DNA from: Selaginella moellendorffii
Taxonomy: Eukaryota > Streptophyta > Lycopodiopsida > Selaginellales > Selaginellaceae
DNA length: 64,000 nucleotides
NCBI RefSeq assembly: GCF_000143415.4
Contig: NW_003314344.1
Location: 795,279 to 859,278 of the forward strand
Reading direction: 5' to 3'
Shown: one piece after another, positions 10,401 to 20,474 of the stretch
Layout: each line of letters begins with the position of its first letter
How positions within the stretch are numbered: position 1 is the first letter of the stretch
Position numbers and translations under genes: made by a program
The notes under the pieces: model-generated
What the model saw: the letters and a program-made list of their open reading frames with translations, nothing else
Told to the model about the DNA's origin: nothing
The model's database searches: none

Positions 10401-13180
10401 GTGTTTAACATGTATATTATTATTTTTGGTAACTCTTTTCTTAGTTTTACTTGGGGTCTGGGTAGTAGTATTAGTGTTTTTAATATTTTTGAGTTTAATA
10501 AGGGTATATATAATTTTTTATTTCTAGATTAGACTTTAGTTTTCCAATAGTGCTATTTTTTTTATTGAGCAATCCTTTCTGAGTAATGTTCTTAAAATCT
10601 TAGTTATATATTTATTCATATTCCAAGTAAACACATAATAATTAAATAATGCTTCTCTAAATTAATAATAGTTAATCTTAGTAATTCTTCTTTACTTTTA
10701 TATGAGTCTGGGTAGTAATATATTAGTTTTTTTACCATTTCAGGATTCTAAATTTGTTTGATCCCAAAGTAAAAATATACTTTACATATAACATCTAATT
10801 AAGAAAATTATTTTTTAGTAATTCTTCATTTACTTTTTTTTTGGAGTGTATTTTTAATCTAATAACTATGAAAAATTATTCTTAGCAATTTTTGTTTTAC
10901 TTTACTCTGGGTTGGGTATTAAGTTTCATAAAATTTTAATATTCTAAATATATTCATATTCCCAAGTGGTGCTTTGCATATATTATCTTTATTACTAATA
11001 TTTACTTACTAATTCTTCTTCACTTTGGGAATATATTAGTATGTTAAATATATAGTCTATATTGTATAATATTGTGTATGTATATAGAGATATCAAAAGG
11101 AAAAATGCATATAAAATTATTGATTTTTGTACTCATCCAGCATTTGCTGGGCAATATGTCACATACAAAGTGTTAACTAGCATTAACACTCAACCTTTTG
11201 CAATGGAGACCCTTTGAAATTGAGAGAGTAAATTCTAAGGTTTAGTGGAGTGTTTGCTATGACAGCAGGCCTGACTTTTGGTGCCTTCAAGTTATGATTC
11301 AAGTTTATATGTGAATCTCTTTCCCTCAATTTAGGGTTTTGTGAGCTATGGCACATGCTCTTTCTAATCCCTAGCATTGGCACTTCACATTCATCCCAAA
11401 TGCACAAATTCCTATATAGCACCCTTCTTTTGTCATTGTGGCTACTGGTTTGCTACCTGTTTTGGGAATTGAGATGAGCTACAACACCACTAGAGCTATT
11501 GTTGTAAGTTGATTTTCTTGCAGTGAGATTACATTTTCTCAAATTTCTTATCATGTCACTAATGATGGAAAGATTTTGGGAGAGTCATTGAGATTGCAAG
11601 TACTTTTTTTTTCTCTTCTTCATTTTTATTCTGTTTTGTTTTGTTTTTTTGGATTCAAGGCAAAGTTGCTTCAACAGTATGATGGTGTGATGCCTCTAGC
11701 AACATGTCTAAACCACAAGCTTGCAACAGTAGCTGTGGCAATTGGTCCTTGGCTTGAGTTCATGCTTGGATGGTGACATTCTTTGTGATTTTTCCATTGG
11801 GAGGATTATGTTGGGCAGCACATTGAAGAATTGATTGGCCTGTAGTTTCTCAGCCACTAGCATCAGAGAAGCAACTTACATGCTTCTCATTGTGGCAGAT
11901 TCCCATGGTCACCAAGATGGTAAGTTTTTTACTTTCTTTACCAAGTGAATTCATAGGTGCAGAGATTGGGACATTGGGTGTTGAGTGCTAGCCAAACTCT
12001 AACAATAGGTTCTGTCTCTTGCTATAGTGATGGAAGTGTGATCAAAAAGATTTTAGGTTATCCAGATGGCAATGCATAGTGCTCTTGCTAATCTAACCAA
12101 TGACAAGTTGTACCCGTGATAAATGATCAAAATCCAAAACTGCTAGAGATTTGAATTCTGTTTAATAGGTTACCCTAAGAGAGTGAATATTTATTTTTAA
12201 ATGAACAGCTTTATTTTTTAATTATTTACTAATAAATTAATCAAATTTATAAACTTATTCTATTTTATAAATGATTATAATCTTTGAATATTTTAGGTCA
12301 CAATTAAATTTTATAATTTAATTTAGCAGAAATATAATAAGAAAACTGTATTCTAGAATAATATTATTTCATAAGAATAAACTAGAATATATTAGATGGT
12401 AAACGTGGGTTGACTTAGTTTTATGAGTGTGTAGGATCATGATCAAAGCTTCAAGTGTTAATATAAGAAAATTAAAAAATTTCAACATTAGAAGTACATA
12501 TTATATATTTATATGTAGCCTTAGCTATTAACAATCTAACTCATTATCAGAAAAAACTAAAACAATATATGCAGTATTTGATTAAGAAGTAGTATTTTAA
12601 ATTCTTTTTTATAATTATAAGTATAGTTTATTAGTGATAATACTATGGAATTACAGTTTCTATAGCATATATATTTACAAAAACAATTGTTAGTAATTAT
12701 TTTTATGACTGGATCTGGGTAGTAATATATTAATGTAAACTTATTATTTTATATTCTAAGTAAAAACCATAATTAAGTAATGTCTTGCTAATAAAAATGA
12801 AATATACTTATTCTTAGTAATTATTCTCTTCTGTTTGATAAAATCTTTATATACGCTTATCCCAACTAAAAATATAATTTACATATAACATATTATTAAT
12901 AATAGAAAATTCATTTTTACTTTTTCTAGGTCGGGTATTTTTCCAAATATATTCATATTTCAAAATAATATTTTGTATCTATTATTTTTATTACTGGATA
13001 TTTATTCTTACTTATGCCTAGGAATATATTTTGTTCTAAATATTTATATTATCAAGTTTACAAGAATTGATTTTTGTATTCACCTAATTCTTCTTTCAAA
13101 GTGAAATACACTATTTGCTTTTTGATACTATTCCAATTTAGTTTTTAATATAAAAAAAGTATTTTGTTAACTGGGCAGCA
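10400..13180. other. AT-rich gene-free stretch with degenerate direct repeats
   Basis: Very AT-rich. Blocks around 10,450-11,060 recur in the same orientation at about 12,700-13,050 (for example TCTGGGTAGTAATATATTA with TTTACATATAACAT further on). The interior, 11,150-12,150, is less AT-rich and contains short open frames I cannot identify. The arrangement resembles a very old element with terminal direct repeats, but no pol motif was found. Confidence 0.45.
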
Positions 13181-13559
13181 TATGCTAAAGCATTATATTT
13201 GTCATTTTCTTTCCTGGAAAAGTAGAATGGCAACAAATCCCCTGTAACCTCCACTCATTCCCTTTGAGAGAGAATGTTTGGAGGCATGCTAAGCCCAGTG
13301 CCTCAACACAACATCTCCTACACCACAACAAGATAGCGGAAAAGTAGCTTGGCTTGTCATCTCTCCCTCTCCACATTAATTCTTTGTTATCAGGCAATAT
13401 AATAAAATGTGGAGTTTCCTCATTCCAATAATCCTTGCCATAGCCATCCAAAAATTCATCAGCACCAGCGAGAGAGTTTTGGATTTGGGGAACAGCCCTT
13501 AGTTGATTGATTGACCTGCAAAATATGATTACACAGAAGGGCTCATTTTTTGGGTTAGA

Positions 13560-13900
13560 GTATATTCATGCTTATCTTCCAAAATAACATTTTGGAGTTG
13601 TGGCATGGACAGATATGCCCAAGCCGGGCATCAGGGGCTGCGCTTCTTTTGTTCAAGGCTAAGGCCAAGGGAGGTGACCATCATCAAGGCACTCATGGTG
13701 TGTTCCGCCATCTCAGGGTGAGCATGGTGGAAGCTTGCTCAATACCATGGAGGGTACCAGCGCTGCAAGGCACTCTCAACACTTGAAGCTCTTGAGTGAT
13801 CCACCAAAAAGTGGTGGGAGCCCTGGCAGCGTCATGTTGTTCTTAAAGTTTCGAGCATCCATGAGAGCTTACAGTCTCAACAAGCCAGGTGAAGATTCAC
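13560..13900 (+). pseudogene. PPR-like fragment, copy C
   Basis: Equivalent of 2530-2935 in opposite orientation. It shares the block TTGGGTTAGAGTATATTCATG and the segment around GTGACCATCATCAAGGCACT with copy A. Unlike copy A it has no Copia element next to it: the flanking sequence 13,500-13,560 shows the uninterrupted site. Confidence 0.5.
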
Positions 13901-13969
13901 AAAAACAGAAGTTCTTACACTCCTAATTACATACTTTTAATATCATAAACGCTCCTATAAACGTTCCTA

Positions 13970-14115
13970 CTATGTGGGCAATAACACGAAGAAGAGTTGA
14001 TGATCCCAATCCAGTTATGATGTTGGTGATGACAGGAAGAAGACTCGATGATCCCAATCCAGCTATGATGCTGATGATAACATGAAGAAGAGTCGATGAT
14101 CCCAATCTAGTTATA
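13970..14115. repeat. 48-bp minisatellite, copy C
   Basis: Three imperfect 48-bp units. Because 48 is divisible by three, the minus strand stays open through the array and encodes a repeated GLGSS(T/S)LL.VI pattern fused to the Pro-rich frame. Confidence 0.7.
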
Positions 14116-14605
14116 ATGCTGGTGATGGTGCTGGTGGTGGTCCTAGTCCCTATGCTATTCTTTGTCCCCTGTGGTGGTGATGGTGGTGGTGGTGGTGGTG
14201 GTGGTGATAGTGGTGGTGGTTGTGGTGAGGATGGTGGCAATGGTGGCAATTGTGTCCCCTCACCCAGCATGCTCTCTTCAACCATGGATGGCTCCTCATC
14301 CATAGAACCCAACGATCGTGGACACATCTCCTCACGCATAGACTCCCGGACCAGCGAGACCAACTCTGCCATAAACTCCCGGACCAACTGCAGTGGCATC
14401 GACAGTAGTGGAGGCGACAGCGGCAGAGGCAGAGGAGGAGGAGGCGGCTGCAGTGGTGGCATCGGTGGCAATTGCTTCAATACCTCTTGGAGTTGTTGTT
14501 CCACCATTGCCAATCGCTGCTCAAGGAGCGCCATTCGGTGGTAAGGCACCATAGATTGATCCACCCAAACCCTTCCTGAAAGCCCTAAAATAATAGTTGA
14601 TGCAA

Positions 14606-14633
14606 TCCTTTTTGGTGGCACCAAAAAGGATAC
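14606..14633. repeat. Hairpin, copy C
   Basis: ATCCTTTTTGG, five-base spacer, CCAAAAAGGAT: a perfect 11-bp inverted repeat at the position equivalent to 1724-1780 in copy A. Confidence 0.75.
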
Positions 14634-14759
14634 ACATACATTTGCTGGTCCATCAAACCGTGAAAAGCGGCAATCTCGAAGGACTGTCAACTGGCTGAGC
14701 ACGTCAAAGGTGGTGGGCTTCCATCCTGCCGGCCCAGGACGGTCCCGGAAGTATACAAC

Positions 14760-15190
14760 TCTGAGGGTGGCGGGGCTTGGATGAGCGTCGCCGAGACGCT
14801 CGAGGGGTGGGCTCGGATGTGACGTGCTCGGCTACCAGTTGGGATCATCGCGGTGGAGATGCAGACGGCCATGCAAGTGATCCCCACTGACCCTGGACAG
14901 CTCGACTCGCAGGTGGCCGCACTTCATCCGGATTCTCGGGTGGCCAAAGAGATTTCTTCAAGGGAGTTTTACAAGCCGGATCCACCATCATTGAGCATGC
15001 CCCGGAATGGCGAGCTTCGAGGCGGCGCCTGGGTCCTTATCTCAGCTACTCCCCCGGCCTTGAGCAGCCCGGCTCTAGCCGTGCTGTTGACGTACATCTC
15101 AACTTTGTCTACCGTTTAGCTCTGATCTCCTCTTCATCTTGCTCGTGTCAGGGATCCTGCTGCCAGGCAAGCACTCAAGGAGCAAATTAA
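14760..15190 (+). pseudogene. Acetyl-CoA carboxylase carboxyltransferase fragment, copy C
   Basis: Best copy of the captured ACC piece. Plus-strand reading gives SVAETLEGWARM, PVGIIAVEMQTAMQVIPTDP, GQLDS, then after deletions LQAGSTIIEH and NGELRGGAWV. All are in the order of the carboxyltransferase domain of plant cytosolic acetyl-CoA carboxylase, which transfers the carboxyl from biotin to acetyl-CoA. Several stretches of the domain are deleted and the frame is broken, so it is a remnant. It lies opposite in strand to the PWP2 fragment beside it. Confidence 0.82.
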
Positions 15191-15499
15191 AGCAGCACTA
15201 CTGTAAAGCTCACTCCTGTTGTTATTCCTTTTCCAAGGCACGGAGGAGCTCCGTTCTCTCAGCAACGATCCCACCTCCGTTCTGATCACCTACATAAAAT
15301 TGTTTGGTTCACATTCAAATAAAAGAAAAAATAACTTCACCTCAGTTCTCAAGCCTGAGCAGCGCGTCCGTTATTATACAAGTCCAAGCTTTGTTAGTTG
15401 GGGCCGAGCACAGGTAATGGAGAAGGTAGTCATTTTTGGAGGCGGTTGTTGCTGCAAGATAGGGACTTGAGAGCAGACATGAGCTCCCTGTTCCTCGAC

Positions 15500-16900
15500 T
15501 GGATTGTTCTGCCAATGCAAAGCTCCTGTAGCAAAGCCAACTTAGTACATGTTTCCTTTTAACTGGATACATACCAGTAAGAACTCCAAATGAGGTGTCA
15601 TCTCCAGGTACTGCGCAAGTGCATCTCCAAGGTACGAAAGTGAAACGTTGCAGACAACACCACTGATCGCAACGGCCTCCACGCATTTCTGAATCAGCAG
15701 CAGCTTGTTCAACCGGAGTGCCAGCATCAGTGCTCGTGAATAACGCTTGCTTTCCAGTGCATCATTGATTGCCTACACAAAAGCCACAAAAAGCTTCACA
15801 TCCAGTGTGCTCGTAAACACCAATTGTACCTCCGGTTCGACATCCACTGGGATCAAAAACAAGGTTGTCCATTGAGTAGGCTTTCCGTTGTTGCCGCTGC
15901 TGCCAGTTGGAAATATCCTGACACACTTGGTGCATATAACTGGCCTCGCAGCGCCAACTTGCCTCTAACTTGATCATCGCCACTGGCCTGTCATAGTCAT
16001 CGATCAGAACTATAGGATCTGCTGCAGTCATTCTCTTCGAGTTTAGAAAGTCCAGAACACCATCCAACGAATAGTTGTGAGATATCTGAAGCCTTCGTAG
16101 CAAACCCTGCACAGACGATATCTCGCAAGCATGAAAGTCAAGCGGGCTTGTGCGTGATAAATACCTGGTCCGCGGCATCGTACATGCAAATGTACTCGCT
16201 GGTTCCTCCAGCAAGCAGTAGGCTGCCGTCGGCTGAGTAAGACATGGTCGTAAGCATTTGCCCGAGCTCGAGTTAGCGGCCGTTCTTCTATCGCTCATCA
16301 ATCTCCCTCCTGCAACGTCACGCCTGCCTTCTATCGTGCCCATTAGCACTCCGTCAATCGGGTCCCAGAAGTGGATCTGACCATCAAGTGTTGAGCAGCC
16401 CAGTTGCTTTCCATCCGGGCGGTAAACCACGGTGAGCATGTCATGCGTATGGGTGAAGGTTTCAATCCCGCCCTTACCTTCAAACACATCCACAGGCGCA
16501 CGGTTTTGTCCCATGACAAGGAAGCCAAGAACTCCTGTCAAGACGTGTTAGAAAGTGGAAAGGATTGTCGTGTAGGAGTACGGACGCCTGTAGGAGAAGA
16601 GGCCAAACCATGAACCAGTCCCTCGTGACCACTGAGGACGCGCTGCTCTCATGGACCAAACGTATATCTAGCAAGAGCAGTAAAGCTTGAAATGAATCGA
16701 GAAAAGGAAAGCGAGTAGAAAGTGACAAGATACCTGGAATGCGTGTTCCAGCACAGATGATCTCTCCACTTCGGTCTGCAGCCAATGACACAAACTGGGC
16801 GTGGTGAGGGTTCGATAGCGCATCAGATCCCATGCACATATGGTACCATCGAGAACAGCATTACTTCCGGCCAAGAACAACATGCAGTCACTGCATTTGT
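15500..16900 (-). pseudogene. PWP2 WD40 gene fragment, copy C
   Basis: The longest PWP2 piece: from sequence like FLAGSNAVLDGT and AQFVSLAADRSGEIICAGT (about 16,880-16,740) through KTVRLW, the DGKQLGCSTLDGQIHFWDP repeat, RRDVAGGRLMSDRRTAANSS, ISHNYSLDGVLDFLNSKRMT, to the C-terminal HLEFLLV block near 15,600. Intron remnants remain. The open frame 15,762-16,541 has lost true exon boundaries by reading through introns. The base missing in the CTGTGGATGTG context is the same as in copies A and D. The gene is not functional. Confidence 0.82.
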
Positions 16901-17950
16901 GTGCTCATATTTTCACACTAAATCTACCAATCTTTAAGATTTTCATCCAATATGTGAAGCAATTAGTCATCCATCCATACTATAGTCCCACAGTGGATAC
17001 TTTCATCCATGGATGCTCCACTAAAAAGAGGATATACACATGAATGTTCAATATGTATGATTTCAAATTTAGGGGTAGGAATATAATTTGCTCAAGGGTA
17101 TATTATATTTTAAGGAACCACTAATCAATGGGAATCAAACTTGTGCCATTTTCTCTAATACCACATGTAATGCATCTTATCTCTCTCCCCTTAAACTAAC
17201 TGAAAAAGGGGAATTGCTTAATAAAAGAGCTCTTTATAGCTATTTTATCTCCATTTATCCTCCAAAGTCCCAAGGATTCACAGTAACAATATATCTAAAT
17301 CTCATCCCATAATCACATGCACTACATCATAGCTTGCACTCCGTTATGTAGAAAAACACTCATTTATTTGTCATAGAACTGCCATGCAAAGCCTGTTGGG
17401 ATTGGCATCTGAGGTGTTAGTTAGAGGCGTTAGACTTCATCAACAAACTGGAGGAATGCTGAGCTGAGCAGCTGGTGTGGCAGCTTTGGCTCATGTTGTT
17501 GCTCATGCTTTGGCTCCTTGCGTCATTCCTGGTCTAGATGCTCTTTATTGTGGTGCTTGCAGTGCTATGGCATGCTGTTATCATTGACTAGCATTTCTGT
17601 GGGTGGGGATGTTGGCCCTTCTTTCTTGGCATGAACTTCTTGGCATTGGTCGAGGCAGTTACAGAGTCAAGATTAATTTTTTGACTTTGTTCTTGACTCT
17701 TCTCCTCCTGTTCTTCCTTGGAGAGGAGCTTGTGGTTGATTTCATCCTGTTCTTTGGAGGTGAGACTATTGTTATCTTGGTCCTTTTTGCCGGTGGAGTC
17801 TTTGTCGGTGGTGAAAGTTCCTTCTCATCCTCTTCTTCTTCCTCCTCTTTGTCTTCTTCATCAGATTTGTGGAGTGGATCCTCTCTCCTCTTCAGCGTGC
17901 ATTCTTGCTTTCTTCTTGCCTGCGGTGTTGTCGAAGGTACTTCCACGCTG
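16900..17950. other. Gene-free stretch, AT-rich then low complexity
   Basis: 16,900-17,380 is AT-rich without recognisable genes. 17,600-17,960 contains CTTCTT-type pyrimidine triplet sequence that yields an artefactual Lys/Glu-rich frame on the minus strand. Nothing else identified. Confidence 0.5.
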
Positions 17951-17959
17951 AGTGGAAAT

Positions 17960-18200
17960 GCCACGACAATATGTTGGCAATAGCATTGACTTGGGATGCA
18001 AGATTTCACTCACGCATCAAACACATTGAGTTGAGGTTCCATTTCATCCGGGATCAAGTCAACAATGGAAAAATCAACCTGGAATTCTGTTTGACCAGCT
18101 CAATGGTCACTGATATCCTGACCTCGAGTGAAGCATGGACTCTTCCTCAAATCACTCTGTTTGACTGACAGTGCAAACCTTGAGGAGGAGTGTGGAGACA
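17960..18200 (+). mobile_element. Copia 3' remnant: end of RNase H, purine tract, LTR start
   Basis: Plus strand reads IALTWDARFHSRIKHIELRF then HFIRDQVNNGKINLEFC and MVTDILT, the conserved end of Copia pol (usual pattern SKN..FH.RTKHI....HFIRE.V..G.I.L.........ADI.TK). A purine tract GAGGAGGAG at about 18,182 is followed by TGTGGAGACAAG, a plausible LTR start. The rest of the element is missing on both sides. Confidence 0.75.
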
Positions 18201-18345
18201 AGTGATGACAAGTCTTCACGTTAGCAAAGAAGACAAATCATTCATCCAACACACCAACCACCAAGTGTCACACCCATACCATTATGTACATAACCATACC
18301 AAAGCAATGAAATTGACAGAGCATTCCGCACACAAAATCACACAT

Positions 18346-18600
18346 CTATAGTAGCTCCATTTGCTGGCCATCAGATTCTTTCTGATTGGCAAGTGTGTGA
18401 AACTGAGGAGTCAGGTGATTCAAGCAAATACCTTGCGAAGATACGTCTTCCTCCACTTTCCTTGATTGCCATTGAGCACGGGAGAGGGAAGCTTTTGAGC
18501 CCCTAGTGACACAGAATGCCATCCTTGGAGAAACTATAGGCACAGATCCCGCCCTTGGTGCTCTTGGTGAAAAAGATGCCATTGGAAGTGGTAGAACAGT
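18346..18600 (-). repeat. Unidentified fragment, inverted duplicate of 21,735-21,970
   Basis: The minus strand reads NGIFFTKSTKGGICAYSFSKDG and continues with sequence matching the plus strand at 21,735-21,970 (NGVFFTESTEGG..., SFSKDGVLCH). It is evidently a gene fragment, but I do not recognise the family. It abuts the rearranged Pro-rich segment of copy D. Confidence 0.55.
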
Positions 18601-18930
18601 GATTGCAAGAGCTGTTGAAACAGTCACCGCCACTGCAGTTGCCCCCACAGCAGCAATGGAAGATGTGTCCAATGGTTGAGGAGAGCATGCTGGGTGAGGA
18701 GACACAATTGCCACCAACGCCACGACCACCACGACCGTTGGCACAACTCAATGCTTCAATAGCTCTTGGAATCACTGCTCCACCATAGCCAATTGCGCCA
18801 CTCAATGGTAAATCATATCATCACTCTGAAATGAAGGAAACAAAAGCACGGTGCTTCCCAAAAGCCCTAAAATAATAGTATTTTAGCTCGATTAAATCCT
18901 TTTTGGTGCAAAAGGATACAAAACGTGGAG
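18600..18930. repeat. Rearranged Pro-rich segment and hairpin, copy D
   Basis: Two pieces of the Pro-rich segment lie head to head: 18,590-18,720 in plus orientation (MVEESMLGEETQLPP) and about 18,730-18,810 in minus orientation. The hairpin TCCTTTTTGGTGCAAAAGGA follows at about 18,896-18,916, now with a shorter right arm. The 48-bp minisatellite is missing here. Confidence 0.6.
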
Positions 18931-19059
18931 ATACACAACTTTAAACTCCATACCTTTGCTGGATTGACACCTGCATCAAACTGTGGAAAGCGGCAATCTC
19001 GAAGGAGTGTCAACTCGCTGAGCGTGTCAAAGGTGGCGGGCTTCCAAGGACGGTGGTGG

Positions 19060-19465
19060 CCGGAGTATACAACTCTGAGGATGGCACACTTGGACGAGTG
19101 TTGTCGAGACACTCATGGGGTGGGCTCGGACGTGATGCAGTTGAGATCACGCAGACAGCCATGCAAGTGATCCCCACAGTGGTGGCCGCATTTCATCCGG
19201 CTTCTCAGGTGGCCAAAGAGATTTCTTCAAGGGAGTTTTGCAAGCCGGATCCACCATCATCGAACGCCTCTGCACATATCAGTGCCCCATGCCCCAGAAT
19301 GGCGAGCTTCGAGGCAGCACCTGGGTGGTGGTTCCTCCCTTCGGAACTGCCTCAAGCAGCCCGGCTCTAGCCGTGCTGTCAACGTACATCTCGACTTTGT
19401 CTACCGTTTAGCTCTGATCTCCTCTTCGTCTTGCTCATGTCAGATGGATCCTACCGCCAGGCAAG
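19060..19465 (+). pseudogene. Acetyl-CoA carboxylase carboxyltransferase fragment, copy D
   Basis: Contains EVYNSEDG, TQTAMQVIPTVVAAFHPAS and NGELRGSTWVVV in the order seen in copy C. It is more deleted: the GQLDS stretch is gone. Near 19,465 it joins directly to PWP2 sequence, so the linker and the PWP2 C-terminal exon present in copy C have been removed. Confidence 0.72.
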
Positions 19466-20470
19466 CACTCAAAAACAAGGTTGTCCATTGAGTAGGCTTT
19501 CCGTTGTTGCCACTGCTGCCAGTTGGAGATATCCTGACGCACTTGGTGCATATAATCGGCCTCGCAGCATCCTGCGCCAACTTGCCTCTAACTTGATCAT
19601 CGACACCAGCCTGTCATAGTCATCAGTCATTCTCTTCGAGTTTAGAAAGTCCAGAACACCATCCAACGAATAGTTGTGAGATATCTGAAGCCTTCGTAGC
19701 AAAGCCTGCACAGACGATATCTCGCAAGCATGAAAGCCAAGCGAGGTTGCGCGTGATAAATACCTGGTCTGCGGCATCATACATGCAAATGTTCCTCCAG
19801 CAAGAAGTAGGCTGCCGTCGGCTGAGTAAGACATGGTCGTAAAGCATTTTCCCGAGCTTGAGTTAGCAGCCGTTCTTCTATCGCTCATCAATCTCCCTCC
19901 TGCAACGTCACGCCTGCCTTCTATCGTGCCCATTAGCACTCCGTCAATCGAGTCCCAGAAGTGGATCTGACCATCAAGTGTTGAGCAGCCCAGTTGCTTT
20001 CCGTCCGGGCAGTAAACCACGGTGAGCACGTCATGTGTATGGGTGAAGGTTTCAACCCCGCCCTTGCCTTTAAACACATCCACAGGCGCACGGTTTTGTC
20101 CCTTGACGAGGAAGTCAAGAACTCCTGTCAAGACGTGTTAGAAAGTGGAAAGGATTGTCGCATAGGAGTAGGAGAAGAGGCCAAACCATGAACCGGTCCC
20201 TCGTGACCACTCTTTTCATGGACCAAACGTATATCTAGCAAGAGCAGTAAAGCTTGAAATGAATCGAGAAAAGGAAAGCGAGTAGAAAGCAACAAGATAC
20301 CTGGAATGCGTGTTCCAGCACAGATGATCTCTCCACTTTGGTCTGCAGCCAATGACACAAACTGGGTGTGGTGAAGGTTCGATAGCGCATCAGCACGTAC
20401 AGGACCATCGAGAACAGCATTACTTCCGGCCAAGAACAACGCTGCAGTCACTGCATTTATGTGCTCATGC
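19465..20470 (-). pseudogene. PWP2 WD40 gene fragment, copy D
   Basis: Same blocks as copy C (AQ/TQFVSLAADQSGEIICAGT, DGKQLGCSTLDGQIHFWDS, RRDVAGGRLMSDRRTAANSS, SLDGVLDFLNSKRMTD), but missing the C-terminal exon and a short stretch after KRMT. An AT-rich region starts abruptly at about 20,475. It shares the copy A/C frameshift before DVFEGKG. Confidence 0.8.
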
Positions 20471-20474
20471 TGAC

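Larger units (their letters stand above)
13923..14702 (-). other. Pro-rich open frame fused to minisatellite, copy C
   Basis: A 259-codon open frame from ATG at 14,702. Order: a short stretch LTVLRDCRFSRFDGPANV, the hairpin region, YHRMALLEQRLAMVEQQL (coiled-coil-like), Leu/Pro runs, EFMAELVSLVRESMREEMC, MVEESMLGEGTQLPPLPP, a long Pro run, then the 16-residue minisatellite repeats. It is the longest frame of the repeat family and is still open although the flanking PWP2 and ACC pieces are broken. It may be a fortuitous frame in low-complexity DNA; I do not recognise a function. Confidence 0.35.

Noticed and set aside
13970..14115. CRISPR-like array
   Set aside because: The 48-bp units are contiguous and without unique spacers, in a plant nuclear context; it is a minisatellite.
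15762..16541. Intact 259-codon PWP2-like protein in copy C
   Set aside because: The frame reads through intron remnants (for example after CMYDAADQ-equivalent codons) and carries the shared frameshift, so it is not a real product.
17659..18009. Minus-strand Lys/Glu-rich frame of 116 codons resembling a nuclear protein
   Set aside because: It arises from a CTTCTT/CCTCTT low-complexity tract, has no conserved motif, and runs antisense into the Copia remnant.
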